Notes: generated by a model not told the origin, from the sequence alone. Shown: positions 27,311-36,251, counted from the first letter of the stretch. The stretch: 64,000 nt of DNA from Bacteroidales bacterium (GCA_017560825.1 JAFZED010000054.1:1-64000); one strand, 5' to 3'. Made by a program: numbers and translations.

Positions 27311-27898
27311 TTAGTGGCAGCCGCATCCGCAGTCGCTGTCGCCGCAACCGCAGTCATCGCCGTGGCATCCGCCGCTGCATCCGCCACCGTGGCATCCGCC
27401 GCAGCCGTTGGTGTGGACATATTCTCCGTGAAGGCCCTCTGTGAGCTCTTTCTCGGTTGCTTCACGCACTGAGATGATCTCTCCTGTAAAGTGGAGGGTC
27501 TTGCCTGCCATCTGGTGGTTGAGGTCCATCTTGACGCTGTCCTCAGTGACTTCGAGAACTACTCCAGGGATCACTCCGCCCATACTGTTCATCATAGGGA
27601 TGGTGTTTCCCGGTACGAGAAGGTCCTCGCGGATCTCGCCGTTAACTTCGAATGCTGCCTTAGGAAGATCGATGATCCTGCTTGGGTCCACTTCGCCGTA
27701 AGAGTCTGCTGCAGCGAGGGTTACATCGAACTTGTCGCCGGGCTCCATTCCTTCGATGGCTGCTTCGAGCTTTGGAAGGAGGCTGCCGGTGGCGTGTATA
27801 TAGTCAAGTGGTCTTTCCTTTGTTGTGCGGTCAACGATCTGACCTTCAACTTCGAGGTCGTAGCTGAATTCAACTACTGCGTTAGATACGATTTTCAT
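27311..27898 (-). CDS. slyD: SlyD-type FKBP peptidyl-prolyl isomerase with Cys/His tail
   Basis: A 195-residue FKBP-family prolyl isomerase and chaperone. The split FKBP domain (VEFSYDLEVEGQIVDRTTKERPLDYIHATGSLLPKLEAAIEGMEPGDKFDVTL) carries the insert-in-flap chaperone domain (EVDPSRIIDLPKAAF, GVVLEVTEDSVKMDLNHQMAGKTLHFTGEI). The C-terminal 30 residues are almost only Gly, Cys, His and Asp, a metal-binding tail like that of SlyD used for nickel delivery. The gene lies first in a minus-strand run with GT2, trkA and ABC-F. No hydrogenase genes are near. Confidence 0.9.
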   Translation of the reverse strand: MKIVSNAVVEFSYDLEVEGQIVDRTTKERPLDYIHATGSLLPKLEAAIEGMEPGDKFDVTLAAADSYGEVDPSRIIDLPKAAFEVNGEIREDLLVPGNTIPMMNSMGGVIPGVVLEVTEDSVKMDLNHQMAGKTLHFTGEIISVREATEKELTEGLHGEYVHTNGCGGCHGGGCSGGCHGDDCGCGDSDCGCGCH

Positions 27899-27986
27899 AT
27901 TTTAAAAGTTATATTATATATTCAAATTATTCAACTTATCTCTTTTTTCAACGTAGTACATAAATATAAAAATATGAACTACAATA

Positions 27987-29357
27987 TTATGCGGAGAAGT
28001 AGACTCCTTCGAAGGCTAGGGTCGGGATCTGCCAGCGTGAGCTTGGGCGGGCGTCGGATCCTGCCGCTATGAGGCTGTTCCACAGCTCCAGGATGTTGCC
28101 CGTGATAAGCATCTCGCGTACAGGGTGGGTGAGCTTGCCCTTGCTGAAGGCAAATCCCTCCACTCCGAACGAGAAATCGCCGGTAACCGGGTTGCAGTTA
28201 CCTCCGTTGAAGCCGGTTACGAGTATTCCGTTGCCGCTCAGCTTCAATATATCCTCCAAAGATAATTCTTTTTCTTCTGATGACAAGGTCTGTCCCTTGA
28301 TATACGGCATCAGACAAGGTCTTGAAACATCCTCTACCGTAGGCTCTATGCCCATCTTGTTGGCGAGGTAAGTGTTTACAAAGTACCTCTGCACGACTCC
28401 GTTCAGGATGACCGGAGCGTCGGCTGTCGCTACACCTTCGGTGTCGAACAGCCTCGATCCGTTCTTGCCCGGAGTCCTCGGAAGGTCCATAAGAGTAAGT
28501 CCTTCCGAGAAAATCTGCTTGCCGACGCTGTCCTCCAGGAAGGACATCTTCTGCTGGATTGCAGATGCGTTCAAGGCATTGATGAGCGGAGTCACGACTC
28601 TTGATGAGATGGTGTTCTCCAGTACCATTCTGTACCTGCCGCTCTTGCGTTTCTGTGGGTTAATCTGCCTTGCAGCCCTCTCCAAGGCCTTTCCGCTTAC
28701 TGCAGTGAAGTCGATCTCCGCTGCCTTGTGGCTGGTCTGCCACCAGTAGCCGCTGTACTTGCAGCCTTCGGTGTCTTCGATGGTGATCTCAGCGAATGTA
28801 CCGTAAGAAGTCTCCTTATGACGGCCTTCGAAACCCTGTGAATCCACTGTGTAGTTGTCGTCAGCAGTGCAGGAGAACTCACATTCCTCTGAGATAATCC
28901 TGTATGGTCGGTCAGTCTCCTGTACAAGCTTTTCGTAGCTGCTCATACGGTAGGCGTCTGTGAGAGCCTTGTCACTATCGAAACTGTAGTAAGCCTCATC
29001 GAAAAGCCCCAACTCATTGCCTGTAACAGCGTCTTTGGCAGTCCTTTCCATAGCCGGAAGTGTCCTGGCCTTGTCTTCGCCAAGCATTCTGACCATCTCC
29101 ACAGCTTTGCGGATGAAATCCTGCAACTCATTCTCTTCCAGTCTGTTGGTTGAGAATGTACCGTACCTTCCATTGGCGAAAAGGTAGATGTACACAGACC
29201 TGTCAGCCGAATGGGTGGCCTTGTCCAGCTGCCCGTTCAGCAGTGTGTATGCGTCAGTCACGCATTTTCCTAAAGTCACTCGCGCAGCATCCGCTCCCGC
29301 CTGGGCGGCGAAGCTGATGCACTTCTTCGCGAGTTCGATTTCATATCCCTTGATCAT
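27987..29357 (-). CDS. pmbA: PmbA/TldE-family protease subunit
   Basis: A 456-residue TldD/PmbA family protein. The ATG at 29357 (MIKGYEIELAKKC) overlaps the stop of tldD as TAATG, which supports this start rather than an upstream in-frame one that lies inside tldD. Family features include GNELGLFDEAYYSFDSDKAL and the C-terminal NCNPVTGDFSFGVEGFAFSKGKLTHPVREMLITGN. PmbA lacks the HExxxH zinc site and works as heterodimer with TldD, degrading unfolded peptides and maturing some peptide natural products. Translational coupling keeps the two in equal amounts. Confidence 0.92.
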   Translation of the reverse strand: MIKGYEIELAKKCISFAAQAGADAARVTLGKCVTDAYTLLNGQLDKATHSADRSVYIYLFANGRYGTFSTNRLEENELQDFIRKAVEMVRMLGEDKARTLPAMERTAKDAVTGNELGLFDEAYYSFDSDKALTDAYRMSSYEKLVQETDRPYRIISEECEFSCTADDNYTVDSQGFEGRHKETSYGTFAEITIEDTEGCKYSGYWWQTSHKAAEIDFTAVSGKALERAARQINPQKRKSGRYRMVLENTISSRVVTPLINALNASAIQQKMSFLEDSVGKQIFSEGLTLMDLPRTPGKNGSRLFDTEGVATADAPVILNGVVQRYFVNTYLANKMGIEPTVEDVSRPCLMPYIKGQTLSSEEKELSLEDILKLSGNGILVTGFNGGNCNPVTGDFSFGVEGFAFSKGKLTHPVREMLITGNILELWNSLIAAGSDARPSSRWQIPTLAFEGVYFSA

Positions 29358-30772
29358 TACTGTTCTCCTCCTACTGTAAGACTTCCGATCAGCACTGTCG
29401 GCATTCCGCACGACACTGCCACGCTCTGCTCCTTGCCGCAGGTCCAGGTGCCGTTGTCGATCTTGAGGTCGTTGCCGACCGCCTTGATGTCAGCGAGCGC
29501 CTGCGGGCCGTTTCCTATTATATTTATATCCTTGACAGGAGCCGTAAGGCGTCCGTTTTCTATCATATATCCGCTCTTGACGAAGAATGTGAAGTCGCCC
29601 TCGCCGATCTTTACCTGGCCGTTCGAGAATTCGTCCACATATATTCCGTTTGACACCGAGGCGATGATGTCAGACGGGTTTGCGTCGCCGCTTTCCATAT
29701 ATGTCGCCCTCATTCGAGGGATAGGGTTGTAGCGGAAGTTCTCCCTGCGGCCGTTTCCGGTCGGTGTCACGCCGTACCACGCAGCGCTTATCCTGTCGTG
29801 GAGGTACGAGCAGAGGATGCCGTCCTTGACCATATATGTCTTCTCGCCCGGTACTCCTTCGTCGTCGTAATTGCCTGCACCTCTGTTCATTGCGAGTGTG
29901 CCGTCATCCACCACGTTGACCCCTTCCGGACAGACTCTCTTGCCGAGCTTGTCTGAGAAGATGGACTGGCCCTTTCTGTTGAAGTCGGCCTCGAATGCGT
30001 GGCCCATAGCCTCGTGAAGGAGGATGCCTGAGGCTCCCGCTCCCATCACGACACTCATCTGTCCGCCCTTTGGCCTTGTTGCCTCGAATCTCTGGTCGAT
30101 TCCGGATGTGATCTCCTTTGCAATCTCATCCATCAGGGCAGGGCCTATGAGTTCGGCACCGGTACGGAAACTTCTGGCCACGCTCTTGTTTTCAGTCTTT
30201 CCGTCCTGCTGGAACACAGCTGTCGCGCTTACGCTTGCCACAGGTCTTGTGTCATAGGTCAGCTCTCCGAGAGAATTGTACATCATCACGTCGGTTACTG
30301 AGTCTGAAAGCCTTATCACTACCTTCACTATCCTGTTGTCGCGTGAGAATATCTTCTTCTCAAGCTCCTGAAGGAAAGGCAGGAATGTGTCCGCTCCCTG
30401 TTCTCTCCAGTTCTGCTGCATAGGGTAGAGGTCCAGTCTTCTGTCCTTTACACCGCAGTAGGCTACCGGTGCCGCAACTGTGCCTCTGGCTATCGCAGAA
30501 GCCGCTTTTGCTGCGCAGAGCATATCCTCCATATCGGTGTTTTCGGAGTAGGCATAGCCTGTCTTCTCTCCTTTGAGCACGCGGATTCCCACGCCGTAGT
30601 CGGTGTGGAATCCTCCGGAGGAAACTACGCCGTCCTTGAGCATAAGGTTGAAATAGGTTGTGTGTTCGAAATAGAGGTCGCTGTAGTCTCCTCCGTACGA
30701 AAGTGCTGTCGAGACCAGCGTCTGCAGCTGGTTCTCGGTTACTTTGAATATATCCAGATACTTATTCTTCAT
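29357..30772 (-). CDS. tldD: TldD-family zinc metalloprotease subunit
   Basis: A 471-residue TldD protein. The catalytic zinc motif HEAMGH appears in GASGILLHEAMGHAFEADF near the middle, and GVPGEKTYMVKDGIL and RMRATYMESGDANPSDII are usual family segments. It pairs with PmbA encoded directly downstream. Its start codon is immediately adjacent (no gap) to a 186-bp repeated element at 30773-30958, which must therefore form its 5' leader or carry its promoter. Confidence 0.93.
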   Translation of the reverse strand: MKNKYLDIFKVTENQLQTLVSTALSYGGDYSDLYFEHTTYFNLMLKDGVVSSGGFHTDYGVGIRVLKGEKTGYAYSENTDMEDMLCAAKAASAIARGTVAAPVAYCGVKDRRLDLYPMQQNWREQGADTFLPFLQELEKKIFSRDNRIVKVVIRLSDSVTDVMMYNSLGELTYDTRPVASVSATAVFQQDGKTENKSVARSFRTGAELIGPALMDEIAKEITSGIDQRFEATRPKGGQMSVVMGAGASGILLHEAMGHAFEADFNRKGQSIFSDKLGKRVCPEGVNVVDDGTLAMNRGAGNYDDEGVPGEKTYMVKDGILCSYLHDRISAAWYGVTPTGNGRRENFRYNPIPRMRATYMESGDANPSDIIASVSNGIYVDEFSNGQVKIGEGDFTFFVKSGYMIENGRLTAPVKDINIIGNGPQALADIKAVGNDLKIDNGTWTCGKEQSVAVSCGMPTVLIGSLTVGGEQ

Positions 30773-30958
30773 CTCAAGTTTCGCAAGTGGTAAATTATTG
30801 ATTTATTGAAGGTTGGTGAAACTTGCGAAACTTTTTCCCACCTCACCTTCTATGTTTACGTTACCTTTCCCCTAAATCCCCTTTCTCGGAAAGGGGACTT
30901 TCTATCGACCTAAAGGTCTCAAAAACAAGGTACTTTCGCACTTGCGAAAGTTAAGTTC
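30773..30958. repeat. 186-bp repeated element, copy A
   Basis: This copy is roughly 90 percent identical by eye to the reverse complement of 54595-54779. Ends carry an imperfect terminal inverted repeat (aagtttcgca versus aactttcgca). Internal hairpins in the tldD sense are ctttcgca/tgcgaaag, gacct/aggtc, tccccttt/aagggga and gtttcgcaagt/acttgcgaaac. Arms are kept while two loops differ between copies. It abuts the tldD start codon. Confidence 0.85.
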
Positions 30959-30972
30959 TTGATCATCTATGT

Positions 30973-31590
30973 CTATAGTGACAGGATCTCTCCCGTCTCT
31001 TCTTCAATCTTTTTCTTCTCCTGCGCCATCGCCTGGATGGTCTGGTAGGTCTCCTCGTCCCTGATGTTTATCACGTCGTTCTTGGAGCCCTCGGCTATGA
31101 CGCGGAACGGAATCTGGGAATTGTCGGCGAGGATCCATCTCTCGCACATCGGCGCGTAGTATTGGAAGAAGTAATATATACCCACGCTGTAGCGTCGTCG
31201 GATGGTCTCTTCAGGAATATTGTGACCGCCCGCTTCGACCCTCGCACGCACACGCTCGATGGCGAGTTCAGGTGATTTGAGCCAGAAATATAACAACGTC
31301 ACGTTGTAACCTGCCTCCTGAGCCATCTTGGCCGTCTTGATCAGCGTTCTGGTGGCAAGGGTGGTCTCGATAGCGAAGTCCTGCTGCCTCTTGAGGAGGT
31401 AGCGGATCTTCATCAGCATATATCTGCTGGCCTGGATCGAGGCCTTCTCAGGATTGAAGGGGGAGAGGCCCTTGGCGAATTCGTCGGAATTCACAAACTC
31501 CCTGCAGTCGAGCATTTCGGGCAGCAGAGAATAGGAGGCGGTGGTCTTGCCCGCTCCGTTGCATCCTGATATTATATATAATGTAGGCAT
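30973..31590 (-). CDS. Zeta-toxin-like P-loop kinase
   Basis: A protein of about 205 residues with a P-loop SGCNGAGKTTASYSLLPE at the start, FVNSDEFAKGLSPFNPEKAS and FAIETTLATRTL, and TIRRRYSVGIYYFFQYYAP with its conserved Arg residues. These match the zeta-toxin/AAA_33 kinases, some of which phosphorylate UDP-GlcNAc. The ATG at 31590 is chosen; an upstream TTG would add five residues. No antitoxin-sized partner lies beside it: the neighbour upstream is a DUF2400 protein (18 bp). It is probably a stand-alone chromosomal kinase; toxicity is unproven. Confidence 0.82.
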   Translation of the reverse strand: MPTLYIISGCNGAGKTTASYSLLPEMLDCREFVNSDEFAKGLSPFNPEKASIQASRYMLMKIRYLLKRQQDFAIETTLATRTLIKTAKMAQEAGYNVTLLYFWLKSPELAIERVRARVEAGGHNIPEETIRRRYSVGIYYFFQYYAPMCERWILADNSQIPFRVIAEGSKNDVINIRDEETYQTIQAMAQEKKKIEEETGEILSL

Positions 31591-31608
31591 ATAGATATAT
31601 ATCAAAAA

Positions 31609-32310
31609 TCACTTGTTTGTTACACCGTAACCGAAGAGGGCGAAGTCGCCCTTGCAAGGGTCTTCCGGCCATATTTCCTTGAACGCTTCAGTGATCTCCA
31701 CGGCTGTGGCCAGGTCCTTCTGCCTGCGGCAGGTCAGTCCCAGCGCCGTCGCCTGCTCATATACGTGGACATCGAGCGGTAATATCAGCGCCGACTTTTC
31801 GCTCTTCTTCCACACTCCCAGGTCCACCTTGCCGTCGTCGCGCACAAGCCACCTGCGCATCATACTGATCTTCTTGTTGGGAGCCCTGCGGTCCTCCTTC
31901 TGTCCGAATATTTCCGTCCTGATCTGAGCGTCGCTGAGCCCCTCGATGCTGCCGGTCTTTTCATATATTCCTTTCAGCCTTGAACATATGGCAGCGAACT
32001 CGCTCCATTTGACCGTGCGGTGCAGGCTTGCGTTTTCATCGCGGTAGTCTCCAGCCATTACGTAGTCATATGGCTTCCAGCACATCTCGTCAAACATCCT
32101 GCCGCAGTCGCGCACTATCATCGCACGCCTTCCCCAGGCAAGGTGCGCTGAAAGCAGCGCCGAGATCTCGACGTCTGCAAGCGAAGCCTCGCCGGCTTCA
32201 TATTTCCGTGCGAAACCGGTAGGGAATGCGATGGGGTCTTCCTGGAAATACTTCGGGTCGTTGTACTCCTGCGCCCATCCGATGAGGGTGTCTTTCAATG
32301 CGATGTCCAT
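31609..32310 (-). CDS. DUF2400 (TIGR02757) family protein
   Basis: A 233-residue protein of the TIGR02757/DUF2400 family, common in Bacteroidota and of unknown biochemical role. Diagnostic segments are ISALLSAHLAWGRRAMI, NKKISMMRRWLVRDDGKVDLGVW and ILPLDVHVYEQATALGL, the latter resembling helix-hairpin-helix DNA-glycosylase-like folds. It has a -7 box only 8 bp upstream of its ATG, so its mRNA is probably leaderless. It is separated from the POT transporter gene by a bidirectional terminator. Confidence 0.88.
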   Translation of the reverse strand: MDIALKDTLIGWAQEYNDPKYFQEDPIAFPTGFARKYEAGEASLADVEISALLSAHLAWGRRAMIVRDCGRMFDEMCWKPYDYVMAGDYRDENASLHRTVKWSEFAAICSRLKGIYEKTGSIEGLSDAQIRTEIFGQKEDRRAPNKKISMMRRWLVRDDGKVDLGVWKKSEKSALILPLDVHVYEQATALGLTCRRQKDLATAVEITEAFKEIWPEDPCKGDFALFGYGVTNK

Positions 32311-32317
32311 AAGAGTA

Positions 32318-32325
32318 CAAATATA
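32318..32325 (-). promoter_or_regulatory. -7 box of the DUF2400 gene
   Basis: TATATTTG on the minus strand lies 8 bp upstream of the ATG at 32310. Since transcription starts about 7 nt after this box, the transcript would start at or next to the A of the ATG. Confidence 0.6.
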
Positions 32326-32328
32326 ATA

Positions 32329-32365
32329 AAAAAAGGTCGGCTACGTGCGTGTAACCGACCTTTTT
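32329..32365. terminator. Bidirectional terminator after the POT gene
   Basis: Stem aaaaaggtcgg/ccgaccttttt with an A run on one side and a T run on the other, 20 bp after the POT stop codon on the minus strand. Confidence 0.8.
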
Positions 32366-32384
32366 ATGATGCTTGAGTACTGTC

Positions 32385-34052
32385 TTACTTTGTAGCTGAC
32401 TCGATGCGCTTCATGTTAGCGAACATAAAGATTCCTGCAACGAGGCAGATAGCGATGAGTACTACCCAGATAGCCCAGAGAGGAATTCTCATCCAGAGGA
32501 GACCAGGTACAGACACGAGGTAGTTTCCGATCGCTGTAGCAGCGAACCATCCACCCATCATCATACCCTTGTACTTAGGAGGAGCAACCTTAGACACGAA
32601 TGAGATACCCATTGGTGAAAGGAGGAGCTCAGCGAATGTGAGTACGAGGTAAGTGCTGATAAGCCAGCTTGGTGACACGAGGTCAGGGCTTACAGTACCG
32701 CCGAGTGCCTTAGGAGAAGCAAGTCCGAGTGAACCGAGAGTAAGGATAAGGAAGCCGGCTGCAGCCACGAACATACCGAGTCCGATCTTACGTGGTGCTG
32801 AAGGCTCTTTGCCCTTCTTTGCAAGTGCTCCGAAGATAGCGAGTGACACTGGAGTGAGCGCTACAACATAGAATGGGTTGAACTGCTGGAAGTCAGAAGG
32901 CTGGATGTTTACAACCTGCGGCATCTTGAGGTAAAGTGCAGCTGCAAGTCCCCAAAGAGCAACAGTAGCGATTGCTGAAGTGATCTTTGCCTTCTTAGTC
33001 TCAGACTGGAACACACTGAAGAGAGTGTAAACAGAAGCAGCGATACTTACGAGGCACCAGATGTTGAAGCCGAGTCTGAGGCCGCCTTCTGCTGTGTTGG
33101 CTGTGTAGTCACGAGCGAAGAATGTCATTGTCGCACCGTTCTGGTGGAAGGCCATCCAGAAGAAGATAACTACTGCGAATACGAACACGAGAGCGCCGAT
33201 ACGGCTCTTGGTCTGCTCTGGAGTGAGCTCAACCTCAGCAGCTGGGTTAGCAGCCTGAGCCTGCTTAGCGTTGACGTCAGCGTGCTTGAACCAAGAACGG
33301 CAGCCGTAGTAGATAGCTACAGAAAGGATGAGTGACACGCAAGCTACAGCGAAACCGCCGTTGTATGCTACTGAAAGTCTCTCGATGTAGTAAGGAGCGA
33401 ATGTCGCCATATCCATACCTGCGGCGCCTGGCATTGTTGCAGCGATGCCCTGGAGGTTTGCGAGGTTCTCAGCTGAGATGGTGCCGTCCATCATCTGGTG
33501 TGCAAGTGCAGGAACATTTGCGTTGTAGAAGAGGTCGTACTTGCTGAGTGACCAGTTTGTCATTGCCTTTGCCATTGATGGAGCGAACATCGAACCGAGG
33601 TTGATGGCCATATAGAAGAGGCTGAATGCCGCGTCTCTCTTTGACGCGTACTTAGGATCGTCGTAGAGGTTACCTACCATAACCTGGAGGTTACCCTTGA
33701 ACAGACCTGTTCCGATAGCGATAAGAGTGAGGGCGCCGAACATCATAATCTTACCTGCGAGGTCCGGTGCAGTCGGGATTGCGAGGCAGAGATAACCTGC
33801 AAACATTACTCCGATACCGATTGTCACGCACTTTCCGTAACCGATCTTGTCGGCGAGGATACCTCCGAAGAAAGGCATAAAGTAAACTCCGGCAAGGAAA
33901 ATGGAGTAGATCTGAGTGGCAGCTGCCGCGCTGAAGCCGAACTTAGCCTGGATGAACAGGAGGAAGATGGCCAGCATTGTGTAGTAGCCGAAACGCTCAC
34001 CAGTGTTTGCAAGCGCAAGGGCAAATAGTCCTTTTGGTTGACCTTTGAACAT
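32385..34052 (-). CDS. POT/PTR-family proton-dependent peptide transporter
   Basis: A 555-residue membrane protein of the proton-coupled oligopeptide transporter family (MFS fold). It begins with LALANTGERFGYYTMLAIFLLFI, holding the conserved E-x-E-R-type/ERFxYY motif, followed by PFFGGILADKIGYGKCVTIGIG and the FYMAINLGSMFAP signature helix. About 14 hydrophobic helices are visible, as in bacterial members with two extra helices. It imports di- and tripeptides. It stands as a single gene with its own promoter at 34101 and a terminator at 32329. pepD at 36272 would be a functional partner but is on the other strand. Confidence 0.93.
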   Translation of the reverse strand: MFKGQPKGLFALALANTGERFGYYTMLAIFLLFIQAKFGFSAAAATQIYSIFLAGVYFMPFFGGILADKIGYGKCVTIGIGVMFAGYLCLAIPTAPDLAGKIMMFGALTLIAIGTGLFKGNLQVMVGNLYDDPKYASKRDAAFSLFYMAINLGSMFAPSMAKAMTNWSLSKYDLFYNANVPALAHQMMDGTISAENLANLQGIAATMPGAAGMDMATFAPYYIERLSVAYNGGFAVACVSLILSVAIYYGCRSWFKHADVNAKQAQAANPAAEVELTPEQTKSRIGALVFVFAVVIFFWMAFHQNGATMTFFARDYTANTAEGGLRLGFNIWCLVSIAASVYTLFSVFQSETKKAKITSAIATVALWGLAAALYLKMPQVVNIQPSDFQQFNPFYVVALTPVSLAIFGALAKKGKEPSAPRKIGLGMFVAAAGFLILTLGSLGLASPKALGGTVSPDLVSPSWLISTYLVLTFAELLLSPMGISFVSKVAPPKYKGMMMGGWFAATAIGNYLVSVPGLLWMRIPLWAIWVVLIAICLVAGIFMFANMKRIESATK

Positions 34053-34100
34053 AATTACTTGAATTTATTGATTGATATTGATTTTTGTCATTAAATCGGG

Positions 34101-34108
34101 CAAATATA
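34101..34108 (-). promoter_or_regulatory. -7 box of the POT transporter gene
   Basis: TATATTTG on the minus strand, 48 bp upstream of the start codon at 34052. Confidence 0.6.
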
Positions 34109-34156
34109 GTAAAATAATTTAGAAGGGAAAATAGCGGAAATGACAAGGAAAATTGG

Positions 34157-34164
34157 TATATTTG
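34157..34164 (+). promoter_or_regulatory. -7 box of the acyltransferase operon
   Basis: TATATTTG matches the -7 consensus. A transcript from here starts near 34171, which excludes the earlier in-frame ATG at 34153 and supports the start at 34225 or 34237. Confidence 0.6.
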
Positions 34165-34236
34165 TGTTTTGTGCATACCTGCAGGTGCGTGCGATGGGGG
34201 AGAGGTAAGGGCTGCGCCTATTATATGTATTTGAAA

Positions 34237-35145
34237 ATGAGAAAGTTATTTGTAAATATAACAAGGGGGATTGTGATCCTGCTGTCCAAGCTGCCGCTGG
34301 GATTCCATTATTTTATGGGCAGGATTCTTTCGTGGCTGCTGAAAGATGTGATGAAGTACCGCTACGGCACGGTGATGATAAACCTTGCCAGATCATTCCC
34401 GGAGAAAAAGTACCGTGAGCTTGAGAAGATAGCGTCAGACTTCTACCGTCACCTCGGAGAGATCTTTGTCGAGGCCATCTGGTTCGGAGGCTGCAACTAT
34501 AAGAGATTGTACAAGAGCGGCCTTGTGACAGTAACCAACCCGGAGGTCTTCAATGAACTCTTTGCAGCTGCACCAAGTATGACAGTGCTTTACTCGCACT
34601 GCGGCAACTGGGAACTTCTCGGAGGTTTCCTGGGTTACAGGACGCAGACAGGGGAGAAGGTAGACCTTGAGGAAGAGCAGATCACAGTGGTCTACAAGCA
34701 GCTCACAAGCAAGTTCTCCGATGAGTTCTTCAAGCGCAATCGCGCAGCGGCTTTGGAAAAGGTCGGCACATCCTGCGAGATAGAGTCTTCCAACATCCTC
34801 AGGTATGCAATCAAGCATCGCAAGGACAAGAAGATATATATCTACATAGCTGATCAGGCGCCATATAAAGGCACCGGCAAACATCCGGTAGGGGAGTTCC
34901 TCCATCAGCCGACAAATGCTATGCTCGGCAGCGTGGGACTTGCTAACAAACTCGGCCACAGCGTGGTGTACCTGAAGATGAAGCACGTAGCAAGAGGAAA
35001 GTACGAGATGACCTTCGTGCCTGTCTGTGAGAATGCCTCTGAGCACGCTCCGGAGGACCTGATCAGGAAGTACTACGACCTTCTTGAAATGGAAATTAAC
35101 GAGACTCCGCACAACTGGCTCTGGAGTCACAAAAGATGGAAATAA
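34237..35145 (+). CDS. Lipid A acyltransferase (LpxL/HtrB family)
   Basis: A protein of about 302 residues of the lysophospholipid/lipid A acyltransferase family. The HX4E catalytic motif is visible as HCGNWELLGG, followed by RNRAA-like and IADQAP segments, and the C-terminus ETPHNWLWSHKRWK is typical. It adds a secondary acyl chain to lipid A at the inner face of the inner membrane; an N-terminal hydrophobic helix anchors it. The promoter position rules out the ATG at 34153; ATG at 34237 gives MRKLFVNITRGI. An alternative at 34225 adds four residues. The next gene starts 2 bp after the stop. Confidence 0.88.
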   Translation: MRKLFVNITRGIVILLSKLPLGFHYFMGRILSWLLKDVMKYRYGTVMINLARSFPEKKYRELEKIASDFYRHLGEIFVEAIWFGGCNYKRLYKSGLVTVTNPEVFNELFAAAPSMTVLYSHCGNWELLGGFLGYRTQTGEKVDLEEEQITVVYKQLTSKFSDEFFKRNRAAALEKVGTSCEIESSNILRYAIKHRKDKKIYIYIADQAPYKGTGKHPVGEFLHQPTNAMLGSVGLANKLGHSVVYLKMKHVARGKYEMTFVPVCENASEHAPEDLIRKYYDLLEMEINETPHNWLWSHKRWK

Positions 35146-35147
35146 AT

Positions 35148-36251
35148 ATGAAAAAGTCAATCATTGCAATCGCGGCTCTTGCGATTTCGTTAACAGCATC
35201 TGCGCAGATGGCGTCAGATCCTACGGGGTATATGACCTATTCCCTTCCTTCGACTACCATAGCCCTTGAGGTTGAGGCGGTTCAGGAGGTGTTCCACGCC
35301 GGCCCGTATGCAAAATATGCTGAGAAATTCCTCGGTATTGTCCCACGTATGAAGGACGAGACTACTGTCCAGCTCTCTGAGATCTCTGTAGTTCCGTACG
35401 TTGAGGCTGATCTTTCAAGGAGGTATCCGCTGGTTGCAGGCACTGCAGTGGCATCAAATCTTCTGAAACTCACTGCTGCAGGTCTTGTGACTATGACAGA
35501 CGCTGCTTTTGCAGATGAGTCCATCTGGAGATTCCCTGTGGATGTGCAGTCTGATTTCTCGGGCAAGGGCATTTCTTCAAACTTTACATCTGAGTCTGCT
35601 GTCCTTTATAAGAAGGACAACAAGGAGTCTGCTTACAACAGAGTCGCAGTCCAGCAGAATATGGTAGTGGAGAAGTCTCTCGAGCAGAAGGCGCGTGAGG
35701 CGGCTGCCACAATCCTTGACCTGCGCAAGCAGCGTCTTCAGATTGTGACAGGCGACACCGACGCGACTTACAGCGGTGAGGCAATGGGCACAGCAGTGGC
35801 AGAACTCACCCGTCTTGAGAACGAGTATATGACCCTGTTTACCGGCTACTCTGACTTCCAGACCCAGACTATGAAGTTTGAGATCATTCCTCAGGCTGAC
35901 CGTCAGAATCAGATGTATGTGGCATTCCGTGTTTCTGATAAGGCAGGTCTTCTTCCGGCAGACGAGATGAACGGAAGACCTATCATTATGGAGATCGAGG
36001 TGCCTCAGATTGCCCAGGTAGTCACACCTGAACAGCTCGCCGAGCAGGCGGCTGCAGAAAAGGCAAAGGCCAAGGGAAAGAAGGCGCCTAAGCCAAAGCC
36101 GGTAAAGGAAGTTCCGTCAATATATTACAGAATACCAGCCACTTGCACAGTGAAGATCAAGGAGGGTACCGAACTTCTGTTCCAGACCCGCATTCCGGTC
36201 TATCAGCTTGGCCAGGAATCTTCCGTTCCTCTTAAGACAGCATTGAATTAA
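35148..36251 (+). CDS. DUF4831 family exported protein
   Basis: A protein of about 367 residues with signal peptide MKKSIIAIAALAISLTASAQ. The sequence DPTGYMTYSLPSTTIALEVEAVQEVFHAGPYAKYAEKFLGI matches the DUF4831 family, found almost only in Bacteroidota, with no known function. Most members share the AxKYAExxLG pattern near the N-terminus. A Lys/Pro-rich segment (AKAKGKKAPKPKPVKE) precedes the C-terminal strands. It follows the lipid A acyltransferase by 2 bp, so an envelope role is plausible but not shown. ATG at 35148 gives the clean signal peptide. Confidence 0.85.
   Translation: MKKSIIAIAALAISLTASAQMASDPTGYMTYSLPSTTIALEVEAVQEVFHAGPYAKYAEKFLGIVPRMKDETTVQLSEISVVPYVEADLSRRYPLVAGTAVASNLLKLTAAGLVTMTDAAFADESIWRFPVDVQSDFSGKGISSNFTSESAVLYKKDNKESAYNRVAVQQNMVVEKSLEQKAREAAATILDLRKQRLQIVTGDTDATYSGEAMGTAVAELTRLENEYMTLFTGYSDFQTQTMKFEIIPQADRQNQMYVAFRVSDKAGLLPADEMNGRPIIMEIEVPQIAQVVTPEQLAEQAAAEKAKAKGKKAPKPKPVKEVPSIYYRIPATCTVKIKEGTELLFQTRIPVYQLGQESSVPLKTALN

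Noticed and set aside
30773..30958. A riboswitch in front of tldD
   Set aside because: The same element precedes a GH43 gene with no metabolic link to tldD and has terminal inverted repeats, which fits a mobile element better.
34153..35145. Longer acyltransferase starting at 34153
   Set aside because: The -7 box at 34157-34164 places the transcription start after this codon, and the extra residues are not family-like.
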